A stretch of DNA of 64,000 nucleotides from Arthrobacter hankyongi. GTDB lineage: Bacteria > Actinomycetota > Actinomycetes > Actinomycetales > Micrococcaceae. The stretch is from NCBI RefSeq assembly GCF_022012395.1, contig NZ_JAKLTQ010000016.1, positions 45,723 to 109,722 on the forward strand, written 5' to 3'. Positions 55,057 through 63,955 of the stretch are shown in pieces; position 1 is the first letter of the stretch, and every line of letters begins with the position of its first letter. The translations under genes and the position numbers were made by a program. The notes below the pieces were generated by a model. It had not been told where the DNA came from, made no database searches, and saw only the letters and a program-made list of their open reading frames with translations.

Positions 55057-55812
55057 ATGTGCGGACGATACGTAATGGCCCGGGCCGTGGGGGATCTGGT
55101 GGCTGCCACCGGGGCCGAGTACCCGGAGGATTTCGACCTTCGCGAATCCTATAACGTCGCACCGACGACCGATGTGCCGATCCTGCTGGAACGGATTGTC
55201 GACGGCGGGATCCGCCGCCAGCTGCACCTCGCCAGGTGGGGGCTGGTTCCCCGCTGGGCCAAGGACCCCTCCGTGGGTGTGCGTGCCTTCAACGCGCGGA
55301 TCGAAACGGTGGCCGAGAAGCCCACGTTCCGGGCGGCGCTGGGAGCCAGGCGGTGCGCGGTGCCGGTGGACGGCTACTACGAATGGAAGAAGCAGGGCCC
55401 CAAGTCCAAGCGGCCGTACTATGTCCATCCCGCCGACGGCGCCCCGATCCTGTTTGCCGGGCTGTACGAGTGGTGGAAGGATCCGGCCAAGGAGGAGGGG
55501 GACCCGGAACTGTGGCTGCTGACCACCACGGTGATCACCGCCGCAGCCCCGCCGGCGGGCACCGGCTCCCCGGTGCTGGAGGAACTCTCCGGCCTGCATG
55601 ACCGGATGCCGGTGCCGATGGATAAGGACACGCTGGATGCCTGGCTGGATCCGTCGGCGAAGGACGGTGCGTCGCTGGTGGAACTGGTCCGGGACCGCGC
55701 GTACGACGCCGCGTCCGGCTGGGTGCTGGACCCGGTGGGCCCGGCGGTGGGCAACGTGCGCAACAACTCGCCGGAGCTGATCATCCGGCAGCCGGACCTG
55801 CTCGAAAGCTGA
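55057..55812 (+). CDS. SRAP (SOS response-associated peptidase) family protein
   Basis: This 251-residue HMCES/YedK-family protein crosslinks to abasic sites in single-stranded DNA. The active Cys2 (MCGRYVMAR), NARIETVAEKPTFR, VDGYYEWKK with the conserved Glu, and the His in GLHDRMPVPM are present. The start codon is fixed by Cys2. It has no clear LexA box. It lies near the SOS-linked dnaE2 locus (0.8 kb away), with one VOC gene between. Confidence 0.95.
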   Translation: MCGRYVMARAVGDLVAATGAEYPEDFDLRESYNVAPTTDVPILLERIVDGGIRRQLHLARWGLVPRWAKDPSVGVRAFNARIETVAEKPTFRAALGARRCAVPVDGYYEWKKQGPKSKRPYYVHPADGAPILFAGLYEWWKDPAKEEGDPELWLLTTTVITAAAPPAGTGSPVLEELSGLHDRMPVPMDKDTLDAWLDPSAKDGASLVELVRDRAYDAASGWVLDPVGPAVGNVRNNSPELIIRQPDLLES

Positions 55813-55847
55813 CCCCTTCCCGCCCCACCCCCTCTTCCATGGGGGGC

Positions 55848-56291
55848 TCAGGCGGCGGGACCGAAGCGCACCGTGCCGTCGTCGCCGATACTCAGGCCCG
55901 GATTGAAGACAATGTCCCAGCGGTAGCCGTCCGGATCCGCGAAGCATCCGCTGTAGCCGCCCCAGGGCTGGTACCGGCCGGCCGAGACCAGTGTGGCGCC
56001 GGCGGCCAGCGCCTGCTCGACCACCTCGTCCACCACCGCCGGGCTGTCCACATTCTGGCCCAGCGAGACCGGAATGGCGGGGCCGGACTCGGGGTGTCCC
56101 ACGTCCCCGTACTCGCGCCGCATGCTCTCCACGTTCCACAGTCCCAGGATCTGGCCGTGGGCGACCTGCAGGAAGAAAATCTCCCCTGCCTCTTCGAACA
56201 AAGGCCGCCAGCCCAGTCCGTCAACGTAGAACTCCCGCGACGCCCGGACATCGCGCACGCCCAGGGTCACGGCCGTCACCAGAGGTTTCAT
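55848..56291 (-). CDS. VOC/glyoxalase-bleomycin resistance fold protein
   Basis: This 147-residue VOC protein has VTLGVRDVRASREFYVDGLG, FFLQVAHGQILGLWN and GCFADPDGYRWDIVFNP, with a paired metal-ligand pattern typical of the fold. The substrate is unknown. The ATG is at 56291. It is divergent from the DUF6504-dnaE2 operon across a 60-nt hairpin element. Confidence 0.9.
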   Translation of the reverse strand: MKPLVTAVTLGVRDVRASREFYVDGLGWRPLFEEAGEIFFLQVAHGQILGLWNVESMRREYGDVGHPESGPAIPVSLGQNVDSPAVVDEVVEQALAAGATLVSAGRYQPWGGYSGCFADPDGYRWDIVFNPGLSIGDDGTVRFGPAA

Positions 56292-56340
56292 GGTCCCGAT
56301 CCTGCCACCGCGCCGGCAGGCTGGCTAGGGCCCCCTTCCC

Positions 56341-56400
56341 ATCGGCTGGACACTTAACGCCCTTCCCAGACCCGGAAAAGGCGTTAAGTGTCCAGCCGAT
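56341..56400. repeat. 60-nt palindromic hairpin element, copy 1
   Basis: Arms 56341-56361 and 56380-56400 are perfectly complementary over 21 bases (ATCGGCTGG to CGCC), around an 18-base loop with TTCC and GGAA inside. Copy 2 at 63779 has the same architecture. Copy 1 lies between the divergent VOC gene and the DUF6504 gene, upstream of the LexA box. Confidence 0.9.
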
Positions 56401-56449
56401 CTGGAGGAGGTGGTTTGTCGGTGGCGTCCCTTAGGGTCAACCTTGGAAT

Positions 56450-56465
56450 TCGAACATATATTCGA
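56450..56465 (+). promoter_or_regulatory. LexA (SOS) box
   Basis: TCGAACATATATTCGA matches the actinobacterial LexA consensus TCGAAC-N4-GTTCGA at all but one position. It lies directly upstream of DUF6504 and dnaE2, so the pair should be DNA-damage inducible. Confidence 0.85.
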
Positions 56466-56564
56466 ATAAAGTGATAGGGCCATGTGTTCCGGCTGCACCC
56501 CTGTAGGAGCTGGGGATGCAACCGGCAAATCTGGCCCGCGTTTCCGAGGAAAGGTGGCTGGACA

Positions 56565-56879
56565 TTGGGTGTTTTCAGTGAATCGGTGGAGGTGGCCTGT
56601 TCCCCCGCGGGGCAGCCGGTCAGGCTCGTCTGGGGAAACCGGAGCTACCGGATCGTGGCCGAGCCGGTGCGCTGGTACCAGCGCCGCAGCTGGTGGGTCG
56701 AGGAACAGCGGGCTGAACTGGGACGGGGTGCGGGGCTGGTGGACCACGAAATCTGGCGGGTGCAGATACAGCAGGGCGGCCGCTCGCAGGTGCGGACCCT
56801 GGACCTTTCCCGGCAGGGAAACCCCGGACGCTGGCGCCTGATCAAGGTCCACGACGCCATCCAAAGCCTGAGCGCCTGA
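56565..56879 (+). CDS. DUF6504 family protein of the mutagenesis cassette
   Basis: This protein of about 104 residues has GVFSESVEVACSPAGQPVRL, VWGNRSYRIVAEPVRWYQRR, EEQRAELGRGAGLVDHEIW and RWRLIKVHDA. DUF6504 proteins are encoded with dnaE2 and imuB in actinobacteria, and are thought to be part of that mutasome. I prefer the TTG at 56565 (GAGGAAAGG upstream), giving the conserved N-terminus; a GTG at 56484 would add 27 residues. It lies 17 bases before dnaE2. imuA and imuB are absent. Confidence 0.85.
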   Translation: MGVFSESVEVACSPAGQPVRLVWGNRSYRIVAEPVRWYQRRSWWVEEQRAELGRGAGLVDHEIWRVQIQQGGRSQVRTLDLSRQGNPGRWRLIKVHDAIQSLSA

Positions 56880-56896
56880 GCCGCAGGACGCCGGCG

Positions 56897-59800
56897 ATGA
56901 GCTTCACCCACCTGCATGTTTCCTCCGCCTTCAGTGCCCACTACGGGGTGTCCTGGCCGGACGAGCTGGCGGAGGCGGCCGCCGCCTACGGGGCAGATGC
57001 CCTGGCCTGCACGGACCGGGACGGGCTGTACGGGGCGGTGAAGCACATCAAGGCCTGCCTGGCCGCGGGGCTGGATCCGATCATAGGAGTGGACCTTGCG
57101 GTACGCGGCGGGCCGGGGCGCGACGCCGGACGGGTGGTCATCCTGGCCCATGGCGGAAACCGGGGACAGGGGTACCGCGCGCTGTGCCGGCTGGTCTCGG
57201 ATGCCCATGACGGCACCGGGCCGGAAAGTCCCGGGGGCGGCAGGGGAAGCAGGCAAGCCCGGCCCCAGCGGACCCGCGGGCCGATCATAGGCCTGGACCG
57301 GCTGGCAGTGCGGGCCGCGGGTACGGAGGATGCGGACGGCATGGCAGCGCTCACCGTGCTGCTTGGACCGTACTCGGACGTGGGGAAGGCGCTGCACGGC
57401 CGCCGCTACGCCGAGGCGCGCCGGCTGGCCGCGCACTGGCGCACCGTGCTGCCGGCCGGGACGCTGGTCGTGGAAGCCGTCAGCCACCTGAGCCCGCCCG
57501 GGGAGAACCTCAGCACCGCCCACGCCGTGCGGATGCTCAAGCTGGCCCGGGACCTGGGCTTGCCCGCGGTCTTGACCAATGCGGTGCGCTACTGCCAGGA
57601 AGACGGCGCCGCCACCGCCGACGTACTGGATTCGGCACGCGCACTGACCGCCCTGTCCAGGCTGTCCGACCTGCAGCCCAACGGCCAGGGCTGGCTGAAA
57701 GACGCGGACCGGATGCGCGCCCTGGCACGGGAAATCGTCCGCACGGCGGGCTGGGGACACCGTGAAGCCTCGACCCTGCTGGCCGCCACGGAGGCGCTGG
57801 CCGACCGCTGCCGGCTGGACCCGTACCGGGACATGGGATACCGCCGGCCGGTCGTGCCGGAGGCCTCGGTGATCGGCATCTCGGGCAATCCGGATACCGA
57901 ACTGGCCCAGCGCTGCGAAGCAGGGGTGGGTGCCCGGTTCCCCGGCACCGCCGGCCGGGCCGGACGGGAACTGCGGGACCGGCTGGACCATGAACTCGCC
58001 ATCATTACCCGCCTGGGCTTCGCCTCCTACTTCCTCACCGTGGCCGAGGTCGCCCGGATGATCACCGGCATGGGCATCAGGGTGTCGGCCCGGGGGTCCG
58101 GGGCCTCCAGCCTGGTGAACTACCTGCTGTACATCAGCCATGTGAACCCGCTGGACCACGGGCTGATTTTCGAACGCTTCCTTTCCCGGGACCGCTCCAC
58201 CCTGCCGGACATTGATATCGACGTCGAAAGCGCCCGGCGCCACCACGTCTACCACCGGATCTTCGAACGCTTCGGGCCGCAGCGGGTCACCCTGATGAGC
58301 ATGCAGAACGGCTATCGGGCGCGCGGAGCCGTCCGCGACGCAGGCCTGGCGCTGGGCATGGAAGACGAAGATATCTCCGCCATCGCCAAGCAGCTCTGGC
58401 GGTTCTCCGCCCGCAGCTTCCGCGAGGCACTGGCGGAAAAGCCGGAACTGCGGGATATCTCCGGACAGGTGGAACAGGACCGCCAGCTTGACCTGCTGGT
58501 AGACCTGACCGAACGGCTGGACCGGCTGCCGCGGCACATCTCCATGCACCCGTGCGGGGTGATCCTGGGGGATAAGTCCCTGCTGGACCGCACACCCGTC
58601 CAGCCCAGCAGACTGGGACTTCCAATGAGCCAGTTCGACAAACACGACATGGACCCCATGGGCATGCTCAAGCTCGACGTGCTGGGGGTGCGGATGCAAA
58701 GCTCCATGGCCTACGCGCTGGAGGAGATCGTCCGGATCCACCGGGGCAAGGCAGCTGTCACGGCAGCCGGGAACCACCCCGCGGACCAGGCCGGAAACGG
58801 CCCGTCCTACATCAGACCGGACGGCCGGATCGACCTGGACGCGGTTCCTCTCGATGACCAAGCCACCTTTGAACTGATCCGCAGTACCCACACCCTGGGC
58901 TGCTTCCAGATCGAATCCCCGGGCCAACGCGAACTGGTCGGCAAAATGGCCCCGCGCAACTTCAACGACCTGATCATCGATATCTCCCTCTTCCGCCCCG
59001 GCCCCATGAAGTCCGACATGGTCCGGCCGTTCCTGGAACACCGCCATGGCTGGGCGCCGGAGCACTACCCCCACCCCGACCTGAAGCCGGTGCTGCAGGA
59101 AACCCACGGGGTTACCGTCTTCCACGAACAGGTGCTGCGGACGTTCGACGTCTTTACCGGCTGCGGACCGGCCAAAGCGGACGAACTGCGGCGCCTGCTG
59201 GGCAGCGGGGAGGCGGAAGCAGGGGTGGCGGAATACTTCCGTACCCGTTCGGCCGAACGCGGCTACCCGGCCGAAACCATCGAGACGGTCTGGGGCACCC
59301 TGCAAGCCTTCGGCAGCTTCGGCTTCTGCAAGGCCCACGGCGCAGCCTTCGCGGTACCCACCTACCAGTCCGCCTGGCTGAAGGCCCACCACCCCGAAGC
59401 CTTCCTGGCCGGTCTGTGGGAACACGATCCGGGAATGTATCCGCGCCGGCTGCTGGTGGCCGAAGCCCGCAGGATGGGCATCCCGATCCTGCCGCTGGAC
59501 ATCAACCACAGCAAGGACACCTACCGGGTTGAACGCGTGCCCGGCACCGCGGCGGCGCCGGAGAAGCTGGGTATCCGGCTCAGCCTCGCCGGGATCTACG
59601 GGCTCTCCGCCGCCGAACTCCGGCGCATTGTCGCGGGACAGCCCTACGACTCGATCGCGGACCTGCGTGCCCGGGCCAAAGTCAGCCGTCCCACCCTGAA
59701 GCGGCTGGCCCAGCTGGGGGCCTTCGACGAACTGGCCCTGAGCAACGGACCTGCCGCGCTCGCAGGCCGGGCGGACCTGGTCCACCACCTGGACCTGATG

Positions 59801-60451
59801 GACGGCACGGGACGTTCCCTGCCGCAGCGGTACCGGCCCATCGAGGGCCAGCTTGCCCTGCCGTTGGGGGACCTGGAACTGCGCAACCTCACTCCGGTCT
59901 TCCCGGAGCCCTCCCTCGCGGATAAGGTCCGCACCGAGCTGGACCTGCTGGCCGTGGATGCCAGCGCGCACCTGATGGACAGCTACGCGCCGCTGCTGCG
60001 TGAGCTGGGAACCACTCCGGCCCGGGACCTGCTCGGGCTGCGCAACGGCACCGAGGTCCTGGTGGCGGGGATCCGGGTAGCCACCCAGACGCCGCCCATG
60101 CGCGGGGGCCGGCGGGTGGTGTTCATCAGTATCGACGACGGCACCGGCTGCGTGGACTGCACTTTCTTCCACGAGGCGCAGGAACAGGCCGGCCCGCTGC
60201 TGTTCGGCACCCGGCTGCTGCTGATCCGGGGGACCACCCGGCGGACCGGGCCGCGCGGCATCAGCCTGCAGGCCCTGGCGGCCTGGAACCTGGCGGACAC
60301 CGCGTCGCTGCCGGTGCCCCCGGCCGGTGCCGTCGAAGCGCCGCTGCCGGCCGGATCCGGGCTGCCTGCCTGTGCGCAGGGACACAGCCCGGAGCCCGGC
60401 GCCCCGGAGAGCCATGTTGGTGGCCCCCAAGCCCAGCGGATACGATCGTAG
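56897..60451 (+). CDS. dnaE2: Error-prone DNA polymerase DnaE2
   Basis: This 1184-residue C-family polymerase has an N-terminal PHP domain (FTHLHVSSAFSAHYG), the palm motif SARGSGASSLVNYLLYI and catalytic aspartates in STLPDIDIDVES, with the third in LKLDVLGV. The C-terminal OB domain has VLVAGIRVATQTPPMRG. DnaE2 lacks the epsilon-binding region and works in damage-induced mutagenesis with ImuB. It is the second gene after the SOS-boxed DUF6504 gene. The start is ATG 56897. A 1261-codon antisense frame on the other strand is only a GC-bias shadow. Confidence 0.96.
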   Translation: MSFTHLHVSSAFSAHYGVSWPDELAEAAAAYGADALACTDRDGLYGAVKHIKACLAAGLDPIIGVDLAVRGGPGRDAGRVVILAHGGNRGQGYRALCRLVSDAHDGTGPESPGGGRGSRQARPQRTRGPIIGLDRLAVRAAGTEDADGMAALTVLLGPYSDVGKALHGRRYAEARRLAAHWRTVLPAGTLVVEAVSHLSPPGENLSTAHAVRMLKLARDLGLPAVLTNAVRYCQEDGAATADVLDSARALTALSRLSDLQPNGQGWLKDADRMRALAREIVRTAGWGHREASTLLAATEALADRCRLDPYRDMGYRRPVVPEASVIGISGNPDTELAQRCEAGVGARFPGTAGRAGRELRDRLDHELAIITRLGFASYFLTVAEVARMITGMGIRVSARGSGASSLVNYLLYISHVNPLDHGLIFERFLSRDRSTLPDIDIDVESARRHHVYHRIFERFGPQRVTLMSMQNGYRARGAVRDAGLALGMEDEDISAIAKQLWRFSARSFREALAEKPELRDISGQVEQDRQLDLLVDLTERLDRLPRHISMHPCGVILGDKSLLDRTPVQPSRLGLPMSQFDKHDMDPMGMLKLDVLGVRMQSSMAYALEEIVRIHRGKAAVTAAGNHPADQAGNGPSYIRPDGRIDLDAVPLDDQATFELIRSTHTLGCFQIESPGQRELVGKMAPRNFNDLIIDISLFRPGPMKSDMVRPFLEHRHGWAPEHYPHPDLKPVLQETHGVTVFHEQVLRTFDVFTGCGPAKADELRRLLGSGEAEAGVAEYFRTRSAERGYPAETIETVWGTLQAFGSFGFCKAHGAAFAVPTYQSAWLKAHHPEAFLAGLWEHDPGMYPRRLLVAEARRMGIPILPLDINHSKDTYRVERVPGTAAAPEKLGIRLSLAGIYGLSAAELRRIVAGQPYDSIADLRARAKVSRPTLKRLAQLGAFDELALSNGPAALAGRADLVHHLDLMDGTGRSLPQRYRPIEGQLALPLGDLELRNLTPVFPEPSLADKVRTELDLLAVDASAHLMDSYAPLLRELGTTPARDLLGLRNGTEVLVAGIRVATQTPPMRGGRRVVFISIDDGTGCVDCTFFHEAQEQAGPLLFGTRLLLIRGTTRRTGPRGISLQALAAWNLADTASLPVPPAGAVEAPLPAGSGLPACAQGHSPEPGAPESHVGGPQAQRIRS

Positions 60452-60516
60452 AGGCTTGCGGTGCCCCCGGTACGGCGCAGCAGTAACGGCCTACAACGAT
60501 TCATAAGGAGACCTCC

Positions 60517-62544
60517 GTGTCAGCGCCCCAAAACATCACCCTCATCGTGGACGGCGAAGAGAACCAGGTGGCGGCGGGCACTACCGGAACGGAGCTTTTC
60601 GCCGAACGCCGCGACGTCGTCGTCGTCCGGGTGGACGGCGAACTGCGTGACCTGGACCGGCCGCTGCCCGACGGCGCCAAGATCGAATCCGTCACCATCG
60701 ACTCGCCGGACGGACTCAACGTGCTGCGCCATTCGACCGCGCACGTGATGGCCCAGGCCGTGCAGCAGTTGCGCCCGGATGCCAAGCTGGGCATCGGTCC
60801 CTACATCACCGACGGCTTCTACTTCGACTTCGACGTCGAGGAGCCCTTCACCCCCGACGACCTGAAGACGCTTGAGAAGATGATGCTCAAGATCGTCAAC
60901 CAGAACCAGAAGTTCGCCCGCCGCGTGGTCACCGACGAGCAGGCACGCGAGGCCATGGCGGATGAGCCCTACAAGCTCATCCTGCTGGACAAGTCCGGGG
61001 AGGCTGACGAGGCCGGAGAAGGCGTCAACGTCGAGGTCGGCGCCGGCGAAACCACCATCTACGACAACGTGGACCGCAAGAGCGGGGAAACCATCTGGTG
61101 CGATCTGTGCCGCGGTCCGCACCTGCCCAATACCAAGCTGATCTCCAACGCCTTCGCCCTGACCCGCACCGCCGCCGCCTACTGGCTCGGCAGCGAGAAG
61201 AACAAGCAGCTGCAGCGCATCTACGGCACCGCCTGGCCGACCAAGGAAGACCTGAAGGCCTACCAGGACCGCATCGCCGAGGCCGAGCGCCGCGACCACC
61301 GCAAGCTCGGCGCCGAGTTGGACCTGTTCTCCTTCCCGGACGAACTCGGGTCCGGCCTGCCGGTGTTCCACCCCAAGGGCGGCATCATCCGCCGGACCAT
61401 GGAGGACTATTCGCGCCAGCGGCACGAGCAGGCCGGCTACGAGTTCGTCTACACCCCGCACATCACCAAGGGCCACCTGTACGAGATCTCCGGGCACCTG
61501 GACTGGTACCGCGAGGGCATGTTCCCGGCGATGCACATCGACGAAACCCGGGACCCGGCGAGCGGGGAAGTGGTCAAGCCCGGCCAGGACTACTACCTGA
61601 AGCCGATGAACTGCCCGATGCACAACCTGATCTTCCGTTCGCGCGGGCGTTCCTACCGCGAACTGCCGCTGCGGCTGTTCGAATTCGGCTCGGTCTACCG
61701 CTATGAGAAGTCCGGCGTGGTGCACGGCCTGACCCGAGTGCGCGGCATGACCCAGGACGACGCCCACATCTACTGCACCCGCGAGCAGATGAAGGACGAG
61801 CTGACCACTACCCTGAACTTCGTCCTGGACCTGCTCAAGGACTACGGGCTGGAGGACTTCTACCTGGAACTGTCCACCAAGGACCCGGAGAAGTCCGTCG
61901 GCTCCGACGAGGCCTGGGAGGAGGCCACCCGCACCCTGGCCGAAGTGGCCGAGGCCTCCGGCCTGGAATTGGTGCCGGATCCGGGCGGAGCCGCCTTCTA
62001 CGGGCCGAAGATCTCCGTCCAGGCCAAGGACGCCATCGGCCGGACCTGGCAGATGTCCACCATCCAGCTGGACTTCAATCTGCCCGAGCGCTTCGAACTT
62101 GAGTACCAGGCCGCCGACGGCACCCGCCAGCGTCCGGTGATGATCCACCGCGCGCTCTTCGGCTCCGTGGAGCGGTTCATGGGTGTGCTGATCGAGCATT
62201 ACGCCGGTGCGTTCCCGGCCTGGCTGGCCCCGGTTCAGGTGGTCGGCATCCCGGTGGCCGAGGCGTTCAACGACTACATTTCCGACGTCGTGGCCAAGCT
62301 GCGCGCCCAGGGCATCCGGGCCGAGGCGGACCTGGGCACGGACCGCTTCCCGAAGAAGATCCGCACCGCCAGCAAGGACAAGATCCCGTTCGTGCTGATT
62401 GCCGGCGGCGAGGATGCCGAGGCCGGGGCCGTGTCCTTCCGCTTCCGCGATGGCAGCCAGGACAACGGCATTCCGGTGGACGAGGCAGTGGCCCGGATTG
62501 TCGACACCGTGCGGAACCGGGTCGGAAGCGGACCGCAGACGTGA
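60517..62544 (+). CDS. thrS: Threonine-tRNA ligase
   Basis: This 675-residue class II synthetase charges tRNA-Thr. It has an N-terminal TGS domain ([20 protein letters not shown]), the editing domain [14 protein letters not shown] and CRGPHLPNT, and catalytic motifs 1 to 3 (motif 2 [20 protein letters not shown] with zinc His, [10 protein letters not shown] with zinc Cys, and [14 protein letters not shown]). The anticodon domain follows to the C-terminus. The start is GTG 60517, preceded by ATAAGGAG. The stop overlaps the HIT gene as GTGA. Confidence 0.97.
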   Translation: MSAPQNITLIVDGEENQVAAGTTGTELFAERRDVVVVRVDGELRDLDRPLPDGAKIESVTIDSPDGLNVLRHSTAHVMAQAVQQLRPDAKLGIGPYITDGFYFDFDVEEPFTPDDLKTLEKMMLKIVNQNQKFARRVVTDEQAREAMADEPYKLILLDKSGEADEAGEGVNVEVGAGETTIYDNVDRKSGETIWCDLCRGPHLPNTKLISNAFALTRTAAAYWLGSEKNKQLQRIYGTAWPTKEDLKAYQDRIAEAERRDHRKLGAELDLFSFPDELGSGLPVFHPKGGIIRRTMEDYSRQRHEQAGYEFVYTPHITKGHLYEISGHLDWYREGMFPAMHIDETRDPASGEVVKPGQDYYLKPMNCPMHNLIFRSRGRSYRELPLRLFEFGSVYRYEKSGVVHGLTRVRGMTQDDAHIYCTREQMKDELTTTLNFVLDLLKDYGLEDFYLELSTKDPEKSVGSDEAWEEATRTLAEVAEASGLELVPDPGGAAFYGPKISVQAKDAIGRTWQMSTIQLDFNLPERFELEYQAADGTRQRPVMIHRALFGSVERFMGVLIEHYAGAFPAWLAPVQVVGIPVAEAFNDYISDVVAKLRAQGIRAEADLGTDRFPKKIRTASKDKIPFVLIAGGEDAEAGAVSFRFRDGSQDNGIPVDEAVARIVDTVRNRVGSGPQT

Positions 62545-63122
62545 GTAAGGAAGCGGGTACCACCGTGCAGGAACAGCCGGATGAGAAGGTCACGGATGAC
62601 TTTGCGCTGCCCGGGGTTCCGGACGCCTTCCAGCGTCTCTGGACCCCTCATCGGATGGCCTACGTCAAGGGTGGCCAGGGCCAGTTCGACGACAAGGATG
62701 CCTGCCCGTTCTGTGCGGCTCCGGGCCGCCCGGACGAGGATTCACTGATCGTGCACCGCGGCGTGCACGCTTACGTGGTGCTCAACCTCTTCCCGTACAA
62801 CCCCGGCCACCTGCTGATCTGTCCCTACCGGCACGTGCCGGACTACACGGACATCACCACCGAGGAGACGCTGGAGTTCGCCGAACTGACCCAGACGGCC
62901 ATGCGCGTGCTGCGCAAAGTGGCCAACCCGGCCGGTTTCAACCTGGGCATGAACCAGGGAACCGCCGGCGGGGCCGGGGTGGCGGCCCACCTGCACCAGC
63001 ATGTGGTCCCGCGCTGGGGAGGCGACGGGAACTTCTTCCCGATCATCGCCCAGACCAAGGCCATCACGCAGACGCTGGCGGAGGTCCGGGAGCAGGTCGC
63101 CGACGCCTGGCCGGCCGGCTAG
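62541..63122 (+). CDS. HIT-family hydrolase
   Basis: This 193-residue protein has a long N-terminus with CPFCAAPG (possible zinc) and the histidine triad in [18 protein letters not shown] proteins hydrolyse or transfer nucleotidyl groups, for example from Ap4A. It starts at GTG 62541, overlapping thrS as GTGA, which fits a coupled operon of thrS-HIT-pgsA found in many actinobacteria. Confidence 0.93.
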   Translation: MSKEAGTTVQEQPDEKVTDDFALPGVPDAFQRLWTPHRMAYVKGGQGQFDDKDACPFCAAPGRPDEDSLIVHRGVHAYVVLNLFPYNPGHLLICPYRHVPDYTDITTEETLEFAELTQTAMRVLRKVANPAGFNLGMNQGTAGGAGVAAHLHQHVVPRWGGDGNFFPIIAQTKAITQTLAEVREQVADAWPAG

Positions 63123-63125
63123 CGG

Positions 63126-63737
63126 ATGCTGAACAAGTATGCGCGCGGCTTCTTCGGCCGGCTCCTCTCGCCGCCGGCGCGGCTGCTGATCCGGCTGGGC
63201 GTCTCCCCGGATGCGGTCACGATCATTGGCACGCTTGGCGTCTGCGTCGGTGCGCTGGTGTTCTATCCGCTCGGGCAGCTGTTCTGGGGCACGGTGGTTA
63301 TTACCGTCTTTGTCTTCTCCGACCTGATCGACGGCATCATGGCGCGGATGATGCAGCGCGACAGCCACTGGGGCAGCTTCCTGGACTCGACCCTGGACCG
63401 GGTGGCCGATGCAGCGGTGTTCGCCGGGGTGGCGATCTGGTTCTTCACCGGCGGGGCGAATGTGCCCATCGCCGTGGCGGCCCTGGTCTGCCTGGTCCTG
63501 GGCAGCCTGGTTTCCTACGCCCGGGCGAAGGCCGAATCGCTCGGCTGCAACGCGAGCGTCGGCATCGCCGAACGCTCGGAACGGCTGATTGCGGTCCTGG
63601 TCTTTACCGGGCTTGCCGGCCTGGGGCTGCCGGAGCCGGTGCTGCTGGCCGTTCTGGTGCTGCTGGCGGGGGCAAGCCTGATCACCGTCATCCAGCGGAT
63701 GGCGGCGGTCTACCGCCAGACCCGCACCCCCGTCTGA
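63126..63737 (+). CDS. pgsA: CDP-alcohol phosphatidyltransferase (phosphatidylinositol phosphate synthase type)
   Basis: This 203-residue membrane enzyme has the full CAPT motif: D66-L-I-D69-G-I-M-A-R74, eight residues, G83-S-F-L-D87-S-T-L-D91. Six membrane helices follow. Actinobacterial homologues next to thrS-HIT make phosphatidylinositol phosphate, the anchor of PIM lipids. It starts 3 bases after the HIT stop. A 60-nt hairpin follows 42 bases after its stop. Confidence 0.93.
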   Translation: MLNKYARGFFGRLLSPPARLLIRLGVSPDAVTIIGTLGVCVGALVFYPLGQLFWGTVVITVFVFSDLIDGIMARMMQRDSHWGSFLDSTLDRVADAAVFAGVAIWFFTGGANVPIAVAALVCLVLGSLVSYARAKAESLGCNASVGIAERSERLIAVLVFTGLAGLGLPEPVLLAVLVLLAGASLITVIQRMAAVYRQTRTPV

Positions 63738-63778
63738 GCACTGGTCCGGGAATTCGCGGTCTGCCACACTGCCTCCCA

Positions 63779-63838
63779 ATCGACTTGACGGATAATGCCT
63801 TCTTCAACGCTGAAAACGGCATTATCGGTCAAGTCGAT
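63779..63838. repeat. 60-nt palindromic hairpin element, copy 2
   Basis: Arms 63779-63799 and 63818-63838 pair over 20 of 21 positions, with an 18-base loop that holds TTC and GAA. The arm is ATCGACTTG to TGCC, i.e. 15 of 21 bases identical to copy 1, with five of the six differences compensated on the opposite arm. It lies between pgsA and the probable pdxS. Confidence 0.9.
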
Positions 63839-63955
63839 GAGCAGGAGGGCGGCAGCGGCACGCCTGCCGTTGCCCGAGGTAACAGCACGGCGGGACCACA
63901 GAGCATCCGGCGTATTATGGACTGTACCGTTTTCAACTACTCCTAGGGGCTTTTT

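Noticed and set aside
56645..60430. A 1261-codon open frame antisense to dnaE2
   Set aside because: High-GC codon bias on the sense strand leaves the complementary frame open. It has no ribosome site, low complexity (Gly/Arg/Gln/Pro-rich) and no recognisable domain, while the sense strand encodes a clear DnaE2.
60452..60516. Possible T-box or other riboswitch before thrS
   Set aside because: The gap to the previous gene is only 65 bases, with a plain ATAAGGAG site and no room for a T-box leader.
60520..62199. A 559-codon frame antisense to thrS
   Set aside because: Shadow of the thrS frame; no ribosome site or family.
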